The notes under the pieces are model-generated. The model had not been told where the DNA came from, did no database searches, and worked only from the letters and a program-made list of their open reading frames with translations. Shown piece after piece: positions 51,914-61,160 of a stretch of 64,000 bases of DNA (the stretch's first letter is position 1; each line of letters begins with the position of its first letter). The position numbers and the translations under genes are program-made. Source of the stretch: Flavobacteriaceae bacterium (GTDB lineage: Bacteria > Bacteroidota > Bacteroidia > Flavobacteriales > Flavobacteriaceae); the NCBI GenBank assembly GCA_026709415.1, contig JAPOSZ010000032.1:62001-126000 (forward strand), in the 5' to 3' direction.

Positions 51914-52360
51914 ATGTCTTGGTCCCATTATTTTTTACCTCCCTTTTTAGCCATTCTTTGCATCGGACTTAGTTTTTTTGCGGGTCAATATTTCGGTGGA
52001 AACATACCGATTACTACCCATTGGTTAGGCTATGTCATTATCATCATGGCCCTTTTTAATATCGCAAGAACCATCAGAATGATTCGATTGAATAAAACGG
52101 CTGTCAACACCTTTAAAGACCCAAGTCATTTTATTAAAACAGGTCCTTTTAAATACAGTAGAAACCCTATTTATTTAGGACTGTTGATGATCCTGATTGG
52201 ATTTGGCTTGGTCATGGGGTCGTTTTCAAGTTTTATAGGAGTCATTATCTTTTTTATAATCACTGATGTGTGGTACATTCCTTTTGAAGAAAAAAGATTA
52301 GGTGAGATATTTGGAGAAGAATATGTCGAATACAAATCAAATGTCCGCCGATGGCTCTAA
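51914..52360 (+). CDS. Isoprenylcysteine carboxyl methyltransferase-like membrane protein
   Basis: This 148-residue protein has three to four transmembrane helices. The C-terminal half has GPFKYSRNPIYLGLLMILIG and EEKRLGEIFGEEYVEYKSNVRRWL, which are the signature of the ICMT/PEMT/MddA-like integral membrane methyltransferases that bind SAM at the RNPxYxG and EExxL..FGxxYxxYxxxVxRW motifs. Substrate is not predictable. It is a single gene, 37 bases after tRNA-Val. Confidence 0.85.
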   Translation: MSWSHYFLPPFLAILCIGLSFFAGQYFGGNIPITTHWLGYVIIIMALFNIARTIRMIRLNKTAVNTFKDPSHFIKTGPFKYSRNPIYLGLLMILIGFGLVMGSFSSFIGVIIFFIITDVWYIPFEEKRLGEIFGEEYVEYKSNVRRWL

Positions 52361-52889
52361 ATCTTATTCGCGTTATCTTCTGATGTATGGTTTTCTTTTT
52401 GTGAATCTAATCGATGAACTAGGTTTTCATTCCTGTCTCTATCGGCCATGAAATCTTGAAATTAATCGTCTCTCACATGAGTCCGTATTCTATTCGTACA
52501 TCCAACCAACATTGGGATTTGCAGTATTATTAATCTCAAATGTCGTCATTGAAAAACACATCCAAAATTTTAACAAAAATTTAACATTTACGATGTAACA
52601 ATAAGAGATATTATGTGGTCTATTGGGTGATACAAAAATGAACTCTCTTGGCTCTTTTTACACAATTCATTAGGTAAAATTCATTAGTTGGTTATTTTTA
52701 AGCGTTCAATTCTTTTTTAGCCAAGAGAGTCATTTTTTCACTGAGAACACTAAAACCTAATGGGTTATGTTCTTTCAAAGATAAAAATTTATAAGAAACG
52801 ATATTGCCTTACGAATTTAATGACAATATCTTTTTACCATTAATAAAAAAGAAGAGACTTAATAGAATCATTGGATTAACATCAAAATG
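52361..52889. other. Non-coding stretch with a 12-bp inverted repeat
   Basis: These 529 bases hold no convincing gene. ACTCTCTTGGCT at 52642-52653 is the exact reverse complement of 52719-52730, with 65 bases between, and a T6 run follows at 52733-52738. The interior has AATTCATTAG twice. This may be a long hairpin terminator or the end of a small RNA. Confidence 0.45.
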
Positions 52890-53666
52890 TTAAACCAACT
52901 CACGAATTTTCTTTTGTTCTTCTTCGGCCAACGCAGGATCGACGAGAATTCGACCGCTGTGCTCATCTTTGATAATGCGTTTTCTATTGGCAATCTCTAG
53001 TTGTAATTGTGGCGGGATGACAAAAAAAGACCCCCCAGCCGCTCCTTGTTCATCATGAGTGACAATGGCCAGTCCATTTTTAAATGAGGCGCGAATTCTT
53101 TGATATTCTTTAATTAAATTATCATCTATCTTCTCGGCAAACTCTCTAGATTTTTTTGATAAAATGTCTTCTTCTTTTTTGTTTTCGGCCATGATATCAT
53201 CTAGTTCGTTTTTTTTGTTTTCTAAATGACCTTCTCTTTCTTCGAATTGTTCTTTTAATTCTTGAGCTTGGATATCAAGTTCTTCGATCAGAACTTTTAA
53301 TTTTTCAATGTTTTTTTCTGCTAAATCAATTTCTAAAGTTTGGTATTCTTGTTCTCTTGAAATTGATTCATGTTCTCTATCATTTCGAACTTCTTTGATT
53401 CTTTTGGAATATTGAGCTAACTTTAAATTACATTCTTCAATTTTGTTTTTCTGTTCAGAAATTTTACTTTCCACATTTTCTTTTTGTGAATAATTGATCT
53501 CCAACTTTTCTTTAATGCTTTTCATGGCATTTTCTAAATCTTCAACTTCTAGTGGTAATTCCCCCAAAACATTTTTGATTTCATCGATGCGCGAATCAAT
53601 CAATTGTAAATTGTAGAGAGCTCGCAATTTTTCTTCAACAGTAGTCGTATTGTTTTTCACACTCAT
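52890..53666 (-). CDS. Coiled-coil CT398-like protein lacking the zinc-ribbon cysteines
   Basis: This 258-residue protein has an antiparallel coiled coil over about residues 10-190 (for example EREGHLENKKNELDDIMAE) and the CT398/C4-type zinc-ribbon C-terminal region. In many family members the C-terminus is CGGCFxxIPPQxxxEIxxxxxIxxCExCGRILV. Here it is AAGGSFFVIPPQLQLEIANR and DEHSGRILVDP, so all four cysteines are replaced and zinc binding is not expected. The domain outline is otherwise kept. I think this may be a wider Bacteroidota feature. It is three bases from the Nif3-like gene and co-transcribed with it. Confidence 0.85.
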   Translation of the reverse strand: MSVKNNTTTVEEKLRALYNLQLIDSRIDEIKNVLGELPLEVEDLENAMKSIKEKLEINYSQKENVESKISEQKNKIEECNLKLAQYSKRIKEVRNDREHESISREQEYQTLEIDLAEKNIEKLKVLIEELDIQAQELKEQFEEREGHLENKKNELDDIMAENKKEEDILSKKSREFAEKIDDNLIKEYQRIRASFKNGLAIVTHDEQGAAGGSFFVIPPQLQLEIANRKRIIKDEHSGRILVDPALAEEEQKKIRELV

Positions 53667-53669
53667 TTT

Positions 53670-54767
53670 CTATAAGAAATAATAAACTGGATTGGTTCGA
53701 ATTTTTGACAAATGGACGGCAAAATTAGATAATTTAGTCGTAAGAAAATCATAAATCAAATTTTGGGTGAATTGCTCACTTTCATAATGTCCGATATCAC
53801 AAAATAGCATTTTGTTTTCAGCCTGAAAAAAATGATGGTACTTTAAATCTGCAGTGACAAAGGCATCAACTTTAGCTCTTGTCAAGTGTTCGATAGCAAA
53901 ACTTCCCGATCCTCCAATTAACACCACATGCTGAATGTTTTTATTAAGTAATTGACTATGACGAATCATTGGGGATTGGAATTTTGTTTTTAGCAGTTGT
54001 AAAAAGTCATTTTCACTGATGGGTTCTTTAAAAGAACCGATGATGCCTAGTCCAGTTTCATGACTGGGGTTTTCTAGATTGTAAACTTCATAGGCAACTT
54101 CTTCATAAGGATGACTTTCTATCAATGCGTTGATGATTTGACGATGGTATTGTTTGTGAAATACTATTTGAATTTGGGTTTCAGAAACGTTTGATTTTTC
54201 TTGGGGAATTCCAATCGCTGGATGGCTTTGTTGATTGCCTCGAAAACGCCCTGTTCCATGACTGGTGAAACTGCATTGGTCATAATCACCGATTTTTCCA
54301 GCACCAGCATGATGAAGAGCGGCCAATACTTTTTCGGAATGTTGATGGGGGACATACGTATTTAATTTCAAGAGATTTCCTTTTTGGGGAATAAATACCT
54401 TAGTGTGATGCAACCCTATTTTTTTAGCCATGGTTTGACTTACCCCATCTTTGTGATTATCTAAAGCCGTATGTATGGCATAAATAGCAATTTTATGTTC
54501 TATGGCTTTGATGATGGTTTTTTGGATATAGGAATCAGGGGTCAACTTTTTAAGTCCTGAAAAAATTATTGGATGGAAACCAACAATGAAGTTGCATTGT
54601 TTTTCAATGGCTTCTTCGATGATAGCTATGGTTGTATCAAGACTGATTAAAACGCCAGTGCATTCTATTTCTGGATTACCAACCAATAACCCCACATTAT
54701 CAAAATCTTCTGCATTAGATGGTGGACACCAATCGTTTAAAATAGAACAAACCGACTTGATTTTCAT
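53670..54767 (-). CDS. Nif3-like dinuclear metal centre protein
   Basis: This protein is 365 residues from ATG 54767 (a TTG two codons upstream is less likely). It belongs to the NIF3/YqfO family with the central PII/CutA-like insertion: N-terminal FDNVGLLVGNPEIECTGVLIS, VGFHPIIFSGLKKLT, IYAIHTALDNHKDGVSQTMA (metal-binding His and Asp), an inserted domain with SHPYEEVAYEVYNLENPS, and the C-terminal FVTADLKYHHFF and CDIGHYESEQF. The labels GTP cyclohydrolase I type 2 or metal-binding protein are used for the family, but the reaction is uncertain. It pairs with the coiled-coil gene downstream. The 3' end of another frame precedes it. Confidence 0.9.
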   Translation of the reverse strand: MKIKSVCSILNDWCPPSNAEDFDNVGLLVGNPEIECTGVLISLDTTIAIIEEAIEKQCNFIVGFHPIIFSGLKKLTPDSYIQKTIIKAIEHKIAIYAIHTALDNHKDGVSQTMAKKIGLHHTKVFIPQKGNLLKLNTYVPHQHSEKVLAALHHAGAGKIGDYDQCSFTSHGTGRFRGNQQSHPAIGIPQEKSNVSETQIQIVFHKQYHRQIINALIESHPYEEVAYEVYNLENPSHETGLGIIGSFKEPISENDFLQLLKTKFQSPMIRHSQLLNKNIQHVVLIGGSGSFAIEHLTRAKVDAFVTADLKYHHFFQAENKMLFCDIGHYESEQFTQNLIYDFLTTKLSNFAVHLSKIRTNPVYYFL

Positions 54768-54769
54768 GT

Positions 54770-54898
54770 TCAACTAGTTATTTGGCTTAAAATATCTAAT
54801 CCTTTAGTATTGCCATCATTCACCAATAACGAGGCTTGATTTTTATAGACTCCGGTATTTCCTTGTCGATACTTTTTAGCTCGTCTAATTTTTCTATA
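54770..54898 (-). pseudogene. Possible 3' end of a former upstream gene of the Nif3 operon
   Basis: A 42-codon open stretch without an ATG reads RAKKYRQGNTGVYKNQASLL and ends LDILSQITS at TGA 54772-54770, two bases before the Nif3 ATG. The clean ending and spacing look like a genuine operon neighbour whose 5' part is missing. I do not recognise the family. Its upstream side abuts the end of the ATPase pseudogene. Confidence 0.35.
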
Positions 54899-56012
54899 TC
54901 AAATCTTCAACTTTAACTTTCCAGGAATCAGAAACCAGCCAATGATACATGGATGGTATCGGGACAATATATCTTCTATCTTCAACACGATGAAAAATTC
55001 TTCTTTGAACGGATCTTTCAAATAAATCTTCAGGGTTTTCCAATATGGCTTCTTTATTAAATGAAGATATAATGTTTGTGGACTTCATTGCAAGATTCTC
55101 ATTGTTTTCATTCAAAATTTTTGTGATTTCTACGATTTCTTCGTACTTAAAGGTGTCTAATCGCTCTTCATAGTATCGAAATCTCTTTCTTTTCCCTTCA
55201 TTCAAAACCTCATTTAATCCCTCCTTTAGTAAAGATTTTTGATTGAAATGCTTTACATTGTTTTCTAAGTATTCAGACGCTGCTCTTCCATAAACATTAA
55301 TGTGTTGAGCCCATCCATGGGTGTGTTTCATTATTTCATTAACCCATAAATCACAACTAATACTTTTTTTGATATTTTCTTCTTTTTGAACCCAATCTTT
55401 AATGATTTGGATTTCTGACTGTTTATCTAATTTTCCAAGATCAAATGTAGAGTGATCATCAAATCTTGACATTCCTAATTTTTGAAATATATCTTTCGTG
55501 ATTCCCTATCCACTAACAGCAAACAACAAAGGTCGATTAAAACCTTCATTATGGATTTCATCTAATACATTTTCAACTACATTCCGAATTTCAAAACCGG
55601 CATCCAATACCTTTTTTAAATGTTGCGCTTCGTCTAATGCCAACAATAGTGGATTTTTTGCTGACTCTAAAACTTGCAATACTGATTGTTGAGAAAATTC
55701 AAAATTCCCTTCTAAACCAACACCATACGCCCCCGCTTTTCCTTTGAAACTTTTCATTTTTATTTTCCAATCTCGTTTCTAATATTTTTTTAATTGCCCT
55801 GCATCCCATAATCCATTTGGCTTAATCTTAACAACACCCCAATTTTCATCAATAGCTATTTGTTTAAGCTCTTCTAACAATGCAGTTTTTCCAACAACTG
55901 GTGAACCTTGAATTAAAAAAGTCGTTCCACTTTTTGTTTTTTTAGCCTTATGGAATATTTTTTTTTCATGTTCTCTTCCATGAAAATATTTTGCTTTGCC
56001 TCTATCGAACAT
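54894..56012 (-). pseudogene. AAA+ family ATPase with two in-frame TAG codons
   Basis: One continuous frame of 372 codons from ATG 56012 is interrupted by TAG at 55781-55779 and at 55508-55506, with no frameshift. The N-terminal piece starts FDRGKAKYFHGREHEKK and has the Walker A motif IQGSPVVGKTALLEEL. The middle has LLLALDEAQHLKKVL (Walker B) and VENVLDEIHNEGF; the second TAG falls in FAVSG-TAG-GITKDIFQKLGMSR, where a leucine would be expected. The C-terminal piece is helical with HGWAQHINVYGRAASEYLEN. The whole resembles the AAA_16/STAND-like ATP-binding proteins common as accessory genes. TAG is an ordinary stop elsewhere in this window (mcrC, rhodanese), so decay is more likely than recoding. 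Confidence 0.75.
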
Positions 56013-56633
56013 AAACTTAAAGATAAAATTTTTATCGAATTATTTATTGCAATCGGTTTTAACTTCCGAGTTGGTCTTTCGTAAGTTTATAAAATGCGTG
56101 TTAAAGTGTATAGTTCCCAATAATAAATGACATTTTATCCCAATGAGAAAGGCTGAAGATTGTTTGTTCAATTTTTCCACATGTAAAACGTCAATAAAGG
56201 TTGTGAAACTGTAATGCCAATCAATCATTTTTTTCTTCTTGGAGTTGATGATTAATATGTTCAAGTTGGCTTAATACAATTTCATCAATGGCCTTTTCTC
56301 AATTCAAATCATCAATGAGAATTAGTCATAGATTCAGCTTTTCATTTAAGAAATAACGCTTTATATTTCATTCCGATTTTGTGGATGAGCCCCCGATTCA
56401 CTGGCGAGATTTCAATTTTTTGTTGCTAAACTTCAAAAGTTAGGGCCATGTGACTATGAAATGAATGACATCTATAAAATGAAGGGCAAAACAAAAATGA
56501 TTAAAATCCCAAAAGATTGTCGACAAACACAAACTTTGAGCTATCAGACTGAATTAGGGTCGATATCGAGATTGAAAAATCAATTAGTCTTGAGATTCAG
56601 ATTAATCGTTGGCAATCGTTATGAATATAATTT
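56013..56633. other. Non-coding stretch, probably containing a decayed frame
   Basis: No gene is well supported. A plus-strand frame from about 56408 to 56661 reads FQFFVAKLQKLGPCDYEMND and continues for about 80 codons without a recognised family; it overlaps the end of the TonB receptor gene. The opposite-strand frame 56040-56264 has no coding character. The region lies between two minus-strand genes and probably holds remnants. Confidence 0.35.
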
Positions 56634-58748
56634 TCATAGGTTTATATGCACATTGGCATAAAAGATTCTTCCAGCAATATTAGAAGCGTTCGGAGGATCA
56701 GTAAAATCTAACAGGTTATCGATTCCGAAACCAAGCAAGTAGTTATCAAAAAACAGTTTGTTTAATGCAAAATCGACAATAAAATAAGAATCAGCAAAAT
56801 GGTCATACACATCTAAATGAGTATTGTTATTGGTATCGAATAAAGCGTATTTACTGCGATAGGTGGCTCGAATGTTGGTGTCAAATCCCCAAGATGGCAC
56901 TTCATAAAAGAGTTTTAAATTGGCCATGTGACGCGAACGGTTGAAAAGGCCATAATAATCGTCTTCTTTTAGTCTAATGACGGGAGAACTAGGAGATTCT
57001 CTGGCAAATACTTTTCCGTCCTTAAATTCCTTTTCAATTTCTTCATCTTTTGAATACAGTAACTGGTAGCCGCCTTTTAAATCTAGATTTTTTAAAATCA
57101 TCCATTTAAAGTTATATTCTAATCCTTCAGTGTATACTTCATTTAAATTGATATAGCTAAAAACATTTTGTCCATTTCTCAATCTTGCCATGGGCAAGGT
57201 TTCAATCAAATTGGAAATGTTATTTCTAAAATAGTTTGCAGACATGTTGAGTGATTTCGAAGGACTAAATGTTAATCCAACGTTGTACGCAATGGATGAT
57301 TCTGCTTTTAAGGGACTATTAAATTGTCCAATTATTTGGGCTAATCGATTGACCGAATCTATTGTGAGTTCATTTTGAAGAGCAAGCTCTCGGAGTTTAT
57401 TTTCTACTCCTTGTCGACCGATAACGACATACCCCACATGGCTATTGGTAAAATTCAAATACAATTGTCTAAAGTCCGGCGCTTTAAACCCGTAACCTAC
57501 CGATCCTTTGATAGCTAAATCTCTAGTCAATTGGTACCTAAGAGCAAATTTTGGACTGAATTGTGAATTGTATTCACTATGCGAATCAAATCTAAATCCC
57601 GCAATGATATTCAACCCTTCCAAAGGAAAGGCATCATATTGAAAATAAAAATACTGGGAATTAAATCTTGGATTAGAAATAAAATCGTCTCGTTGGACTG
57701 ACTCTTGGGCATAACCGAATCCACCTATCATGGTATTTTTTTCATTGGGAGAAAAAACGGTGCGAATTTCAGGTCTTGTTAAGTTCTGAACAAATTCATT
57801 GCTGGAAAAAGCATCGCCATTGAAATAATTTAAGAAACTTCCCAATGTATATCGGGTACTGTGAAATTCAAGTTCACTATGCCATTGATCATTGATCTGC
57901 CAATTAGCATTGAAATTTAAATTGAATTCGTCTAAATTATTTTCACCAGTCAATACTTCATCGAAAGCGAGTAATGATGAATTTTCTTGATTTTCATCAT
58001 AAATGCGACCATAAATACTAGCCGTTACTCTGTCTGAAAACTCATAACTAAATCGAGCTGTAGCCGTGTAATTGACAAAAGGATTGACCGTTTGAAATTG
58101 ATCTTCAGGAACTAAGTCAAACCCATCACTGCTGAATCGATTAAAAAACACATCGACGCCAACTTGATCTTTTTTATAATTGAAATTAGACGTGGTATTT
58201 TGTCGATTAAAAGAACCTAATTGATGACCTACATTGGCATAAAAACCTAGCTCATTGGTTTGGGTGATGATATTGATGACCCCTCCCAAAGCATCACTAC
58301 CATATAAACTAGAAGAGGCTCCTTTGATAATTTCAATTTGCTGAATATTTCCAGTGGTTATTCTGCCGATATCTAAAGTTCCCGCAGAGCGGCCGACCAG
58401 GGGAACCCCATCTAAAAGAACCAATGTATACTGACTGTCCATGCCTTGGATTTGTACGCCTTCAACTCCACCAAAATCTGGAATGGTAATCAAACCGGTT
58501 TGTTCACTCAAAATGTCTGTGAGCCGAACAGAATTAATGCTATTAATTTCTTCGTGGGTTATAATATCCGCAGCCACTGGGAGTGAAGACAATTGTCTTT
58601 GAGTTCTTGTTGCCGTAAGAATCACTGGATCTAAGCTTCGAACATCTAACGAATCAGTGATTTGTTGTGTATGGCCAATGTTGGCAACCAATAATATCAT
58701 CATGATGGCAATCACAGGAGATTTGGTTGCGATATGTCTTCGATTCAT
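56634..58748 (-). CDS. TonB-dependent outer-membrane receptor
   Basis: This is a 704-residue receptor (ATG 58748; 58766 is an alternative) with a signal peptide (AIMMILLVANIGHTQQ), a plug domain and a 22-strand barrel. The plug has DPVILTATRTQRQLSSLPVA, DILSEQTGLITIPDFGGVEG, LVLLDGVPLVGRSAG, IEIIKGASSSLYGSDALGGVINIIT, all typical of BtuB/CirA-type receptors. The barrel ends IAGRIFYANVHINL with a C-terminal hydrophobic residue. No carboxypeptidase-like N-terminal extension or SusD partner is present, so it is more like a siderophore, cobalamin or metal receptor than a SusC glycan importer. Substrate unknown. Confidence 0.92.
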   Translation of the reverse strand: MNRRHIATKSPVIAIMMILLVANIGHTQQITDSLDVRSLDPVILTATRTQRQLSSLPVAADIITHEEINSINSVRLTDILSEQTGLITIPDFGGVEGVQIQGMDSQYTLVLLDGVPLVGRSAGTLDIGRITTGNIQQIEIIKGASSSLYGSDALGGVINIITQTNELGFYANVGHQLGSFNRQNTTSNFNYKKDQVGVDVFFNRFSSDGFDLVPEDQFQTVNPFVNYTATARFSYEFSDRVTASIYGRIYDENQENSSLLAFDEVLTGENNLDEFNLNFNANWQINDQWHSELEFHSTRYTLGSFLNYFNGDAFSSNEFVQNLTRPEIRTVFSPNEKNTMIGGFGYAQESVQRDDFISNPRFNSQYFYFQYDAFPLEGLNIIAGFRFDSHSEYNSQFSPKFALRYQLTRDLAIKGSVGYGFKAPDFRQLYLNFTNSHVGYVVIGRQGVENKLRELALQNELTIDSVNRLAQIIGQFNSPLKAESSIAYNVGLTFSPSKSLNMSANYFRNNISNLIETLPMARLRNGQNVFSYINLNEVYTEGLEYNFKWMILKNLDLKGGYQLLYSKDEEIEKEFKDGKVFARESPSSPVIRLKEDDYYGLFNRSRHMANLKLFYEVPSWGFDTNIRATYRSKYALFDTNNNTHLDVYDHFADSYFIVDFALNKLFFDNYLLGFGIDNLLDFTDPPNASNIAGRIFYANVHINL

Positions 58749-58787
58749 ATCCAAACTGAATTGCATTTAGGATGAAAAAACCGGATG

Positions 58788-58795
58788 CAAAACTA
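58788..58795 (-). promoter_or_regulatory. Candidate -7 box (TAGTTTTG on minus strand) for the TonB receptor
   Basis: TAGTTTTG read on the minus strand fits TAnnTTTG and lies 39 bases before ATG 58748. TTGG occurs about 24 bases further upstream, slightly beyond the usual spacing. No Fur-like palindrome or cobalamin riboswitch was recognised. Confidence 0.4.
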
Positions 58796-58961
58796 ACTAT
58801 TTCGAATCATTCTAAATAACCAATTTATTCATCATAATCTTTTATCACTAGGATATTGAAATAATCCTAATGGGATGGATATGATATTTTGTAAGAAAAA
58901 CTTTATATCCACTACTGTTTCGAGTTTTCTATTATATTTCAAAATTAAAATTCTCATCGAT

Positions 58962-60710
58962 ATGAAAAAACATAAACATTTAACGCTATTCTGTTTTTTG
59001 TATTTTCTTTTGATTGGATGCCAAAGATCGGTTTCTGAAAAAGAAAAACTATTTCAAGTCATCGAATCTTTTGAAAATCACACATCAATTTCTGACGAAT
59101 CTCCTTTGGGAGATTATTCTCAAGAAAGATTTGATCAGGATGATTTGTTTTACCAAGAATTGCAGGACAAATTAGCGAGTATTGATAAAAAGCATTTGGA
59201 AGAAACCGATCAGATTTCTTTTGAAATACTATCGTTTTTGATTAATGAAGAAAGAGTACAATACCAATTCAATCGGCACTGGAATCCCATTTTGTCTGAT
59301 GCCGGTTTCCACATATCACTCACTTTTCGAGTTCGGGAGTTAAGAAATCGAAAGGCGGTTATCGACTATCTAAAATTTTTGGAAGCCATACCAACCTATA
59401 TCGAACAACAAAAAGAGTTAATTCTAAAAGGAATTCAAGCGGGCATTTCACAACCTCTGGTCATTTTCAAAGGGTATGAATCGAGCTACCGCCAACACAT
59501 CACTCCAACGGCTGAAGACAATTATTATTTCAGTCCATTAAAAAAACTACCTCCGGTATTGCCTCAAAGCTTTAAAGATTCAGTTATCGATGTTGGAAAG
59601 TCAATAATTACAGAAAAAGTCATTCCTACTTTCCAATCAATCGATGAATTTTTTCAGGCCCAATATTTACCTCATACAAGAACTACGATTGGAACTTCAG
59701 ATACCCCTGATGGATTAGCGTATTACCAATCGAGAATTCATTACTACACTACTTTGGATTTAACGGCCCAAGAAATACATGATAAAGGTTTGGAAGAAGT
59801 CGCTCGGATTCGGAATGAAATGCAGTCTATCATTGAGGAACTAAATTTTGAGGGCGATTTTAATGAATTTTTAAATTTTTTAAGAACGGATCCTCAATTT
59901 TATGCTAAAACGCCCCAAGAGCTATTAATGTTTGCTCGTGATGTTTCCAAACGTCTCGATGAGCAATTGCCTCGATATTTCATAACCTTACCTCGGAAAC
60001 CCTACGGAGTTGTTAAGGTTCCTGATGCGATAGCCCCTAAATACACTGGAGGGCGCTATGTAGGAACCGATGCTAATAGCACCGAACCAGGTTATTATTT
60101 GGTCAACACCTATAACTTAACTAGCCGACCATTATTTGTTATTCCTTCTCTGACAGCCCATGAAGCTGTTCCTGGACATCATCTTCAGGTTGCCTTAAGT
60201 AAAGAAATGTCGGATCAAGTCCCCAAGTTTCGTCGCCAATTATATCTATCGGCTTATGGTGAAGGTTGGGCCCTATATTGTGAGTATTTGGCTAATGAAA
60301 TGGGAACTTACCGAACGCCTTACGAACAGTTTGGCAAATTGACTTATGAAATGTGGCGAGCTTGTCGATTAGCCGTCGATACAGGAATACACGCATTTGG
60401 ATGGACACGGGATCAAGCTGTTGATTATATGAAAAAAAACACGGCTTTATCCACTCATGAAATCAATACCGAAGTCGATCGGTATATTTCTTGGCCTGGT
60501 CAAGCTTTGTCTTATAAAATTGGTGAAATGAAAATTCGTGAACTCAGAGAAAAAGCTGAAGATGAATTGGGTAGCGATTTTGATATTCGAGCGTTTCATG
60601 AAGTGATTTTAGAGCAAGGCGTGGTAACTCTTCCCATTTTAGAACAACGGATTTTAGATTTTATTGAGCGGGTTAAAAAAGATAGTCAATCTAGTTCTTT
60701 GAATGTCTGA
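58962..60710 (+). CDS. DUF885-family lipoprotein, predicted metallopeptidase
   Basis: I chose ATG 58962 (582 residues) because it begins a lipoprotein signal, MKKHKHLTLFCFLYFLLIGC; an upstream ATG at 58875 would bury it. DUF885 proteins are predicted zinc peptidases with an HExxxGH-type motif: SLTAHEAVPGHHLQVALSKE places His400, Glu401 and His406. AYGEGWALYCEYLANEMG supplies a further Glu, and ISWPGQALSYKIGEMKIREL is conserved. It is an envelope lipoprotein, and the substrate is unknown. The last eight bases overlap the CDGSH gene. Confidence 0.9.
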   Translation: MKKHKHLTLFCFLYFLLIGCQRSVSEKEKLFQVIESFENHTSISDESPLGDYSQERFDQDDLFYQELQDKLASIDKKHLEETDQISFEILSFLINEERVQYQFNRHWNPILSDAGFHISLTFRVRELRNRKAVIDYLKFLEAIPTYIEQQKELILKGIQAGISQPLVIFKGYESSYRQHITPTAEDNYYFSPLKKLPPVLPQSFKDSVIDVGKSIITEKVIPTFQSIDEFFQAQYLPHTRTTIGTSDTPDGLAYYQSRIHYYTTLDLTAQEIHDKGLEEVARIRNEMQSIIEELNFEGDFNEFLNFLRTDPQFYAKTPQELLMFARDVSKRLDEQLPRYFITLPRKPYGVVKVPDAIAPKYTGGRYVGTDANSTEPGYYLVNTYNLTSRPLFVIPSLTAHEAVPGHHLQVALSKEMSDQVPKFRRQLYLSAYGEGWALYCEYLANEMGTYRTPYEQFGKLTYEMWRACRLAVDTGIHAFGWTRDQAVDYMKKNTALSTHEINTEVDRYISWPGQALSYKIGEMKIRELREKAEDELGSDFDIRAFHEVILEQGVVTLPILEQRILDFIERVKKDSQSSSLNV

Positions 60711-60885
60711 TCAAAAGGTTCACATTTTTCGAAAACCAACTGGACCAATAGTCGTCCAAGGACCAGTTTCTTTAACGGATCATTTGGGAAATGAATTGAA
60801 ACATGGTACGAAATTCAGTTTGTGTAGCTGTGGAAGTTCTTTGAATATGCCTTTTTGTGATGGCTCTCATAAAGAATCAAGCTAA
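60703..60885 (+). CDS. CDGSH iron-sulfur domain protein
   Basis: This 60-residue protein has one CDGSH domain. Ligands are visible in FSLCSCGSSLNMPFCDGSHK: Cys-x-Cys, Cys and His in the C-x-C-x2-(S/T)-x3-P-x-C-D-G-(S/A)-H pattern for a 2Fe-2S cluster. The N-terminal half, GPIVVQGPVSLTDHLGNEL, is the usual preceding beta segment. Small bacterial forms are soluble; redox or iron-sulfur handling is assumed. It is coupled to the DUF885 gene by overlap. Confidence 0.93.
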   Translation: MSDQKVHIFRKPTGPIVVQGPVSLTDHLGNELKHGTKFSLCSCGSSLNMPFCDGSHKESS

Positions 60886-60965
60886 TCATGGATATTCAAC
60901 AATAAAAGGTTAGGAAGTGGGTAGGCTTGATTTTAATCAAAGGATTTTTCGAAGGTCTGAAATAG

Positions 60966-61047
60966 TGCGGGTGAAGGGACTCGAACCCCCACGCGATTAA
61001 GCACTAGATCCTAAATCTAGCGTGTCTACCAATTTCACCACACCCGC
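60966..61047 (-). tRNA. tRNA-Leu (anticodon TAG)
   Basis: Read on the minus strand, GCGGGTG at the 5' end pairs with CACCCGC at the 3' end; the discriminator is A (complement of 60966). The anticodon stem CTAGA/TCTAG encloses TTTAGGA, giving TAG. A variable arm (TGCTTAATCGCG) makes it class II, as required for Leu. T arm GGGGGTTCGAGTCCC is normal. Length 82 without encoded CCA. Confidence 0.95.
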
Positions 61048-61059
61048 AAAATGGGACGG

Positions 61060-61067
61060 TAAATATA
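61060..61067 (-). promoter_or_regulatory. Candidate -7 box (TATATTTA on minus strand) for tRNA-Leu
   Basis: TATATTTA differs from TAnnTTTG only in the last base and lies 13 bases before the tRNA start. The same intergenic region holds the divergent M20 peptidase promoter. Confidence 0.35.
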
Positions 61068-61123
61068 CTCAGAATTGAATTTGACTCTAGGAAAATCAAT
61101 ACTTTCAATGTCGAAATCTGTTC

Positions 61124-61131
61124 TATATTTG
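61124..61131 (+). promoter_or_regulatory. Candidate -7 box (TATATTTG) for the M20 peptidase
   Basis: A perfect TAnnTTTG match ends 30 bases before the ATG at 61161. TTTC at 61103-61106 is a weak -33 candidate with a 17-base spacer. Confidence 0.45.
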
Positions 61132-61160
61132 AGTATTGGGTTAACAAGGTGAAATCATAA

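Noticed and set aside
54894..56012. Amber recoding (for example pyrrolysine-like) in the ATPase gene
   Set aside because: TAG ends other clear genes here, such as mcrC and the rhodanese, and no recoding element or suppressor gene is visible, so ordinary inactivation is simpler. Kept only as a question in the findings.
56040..56264. 74-codon minus-strand frame upstream of the ATPase pseudogene
   Set aside because: No motif or coding character; it lies in a remnant-rich gap.
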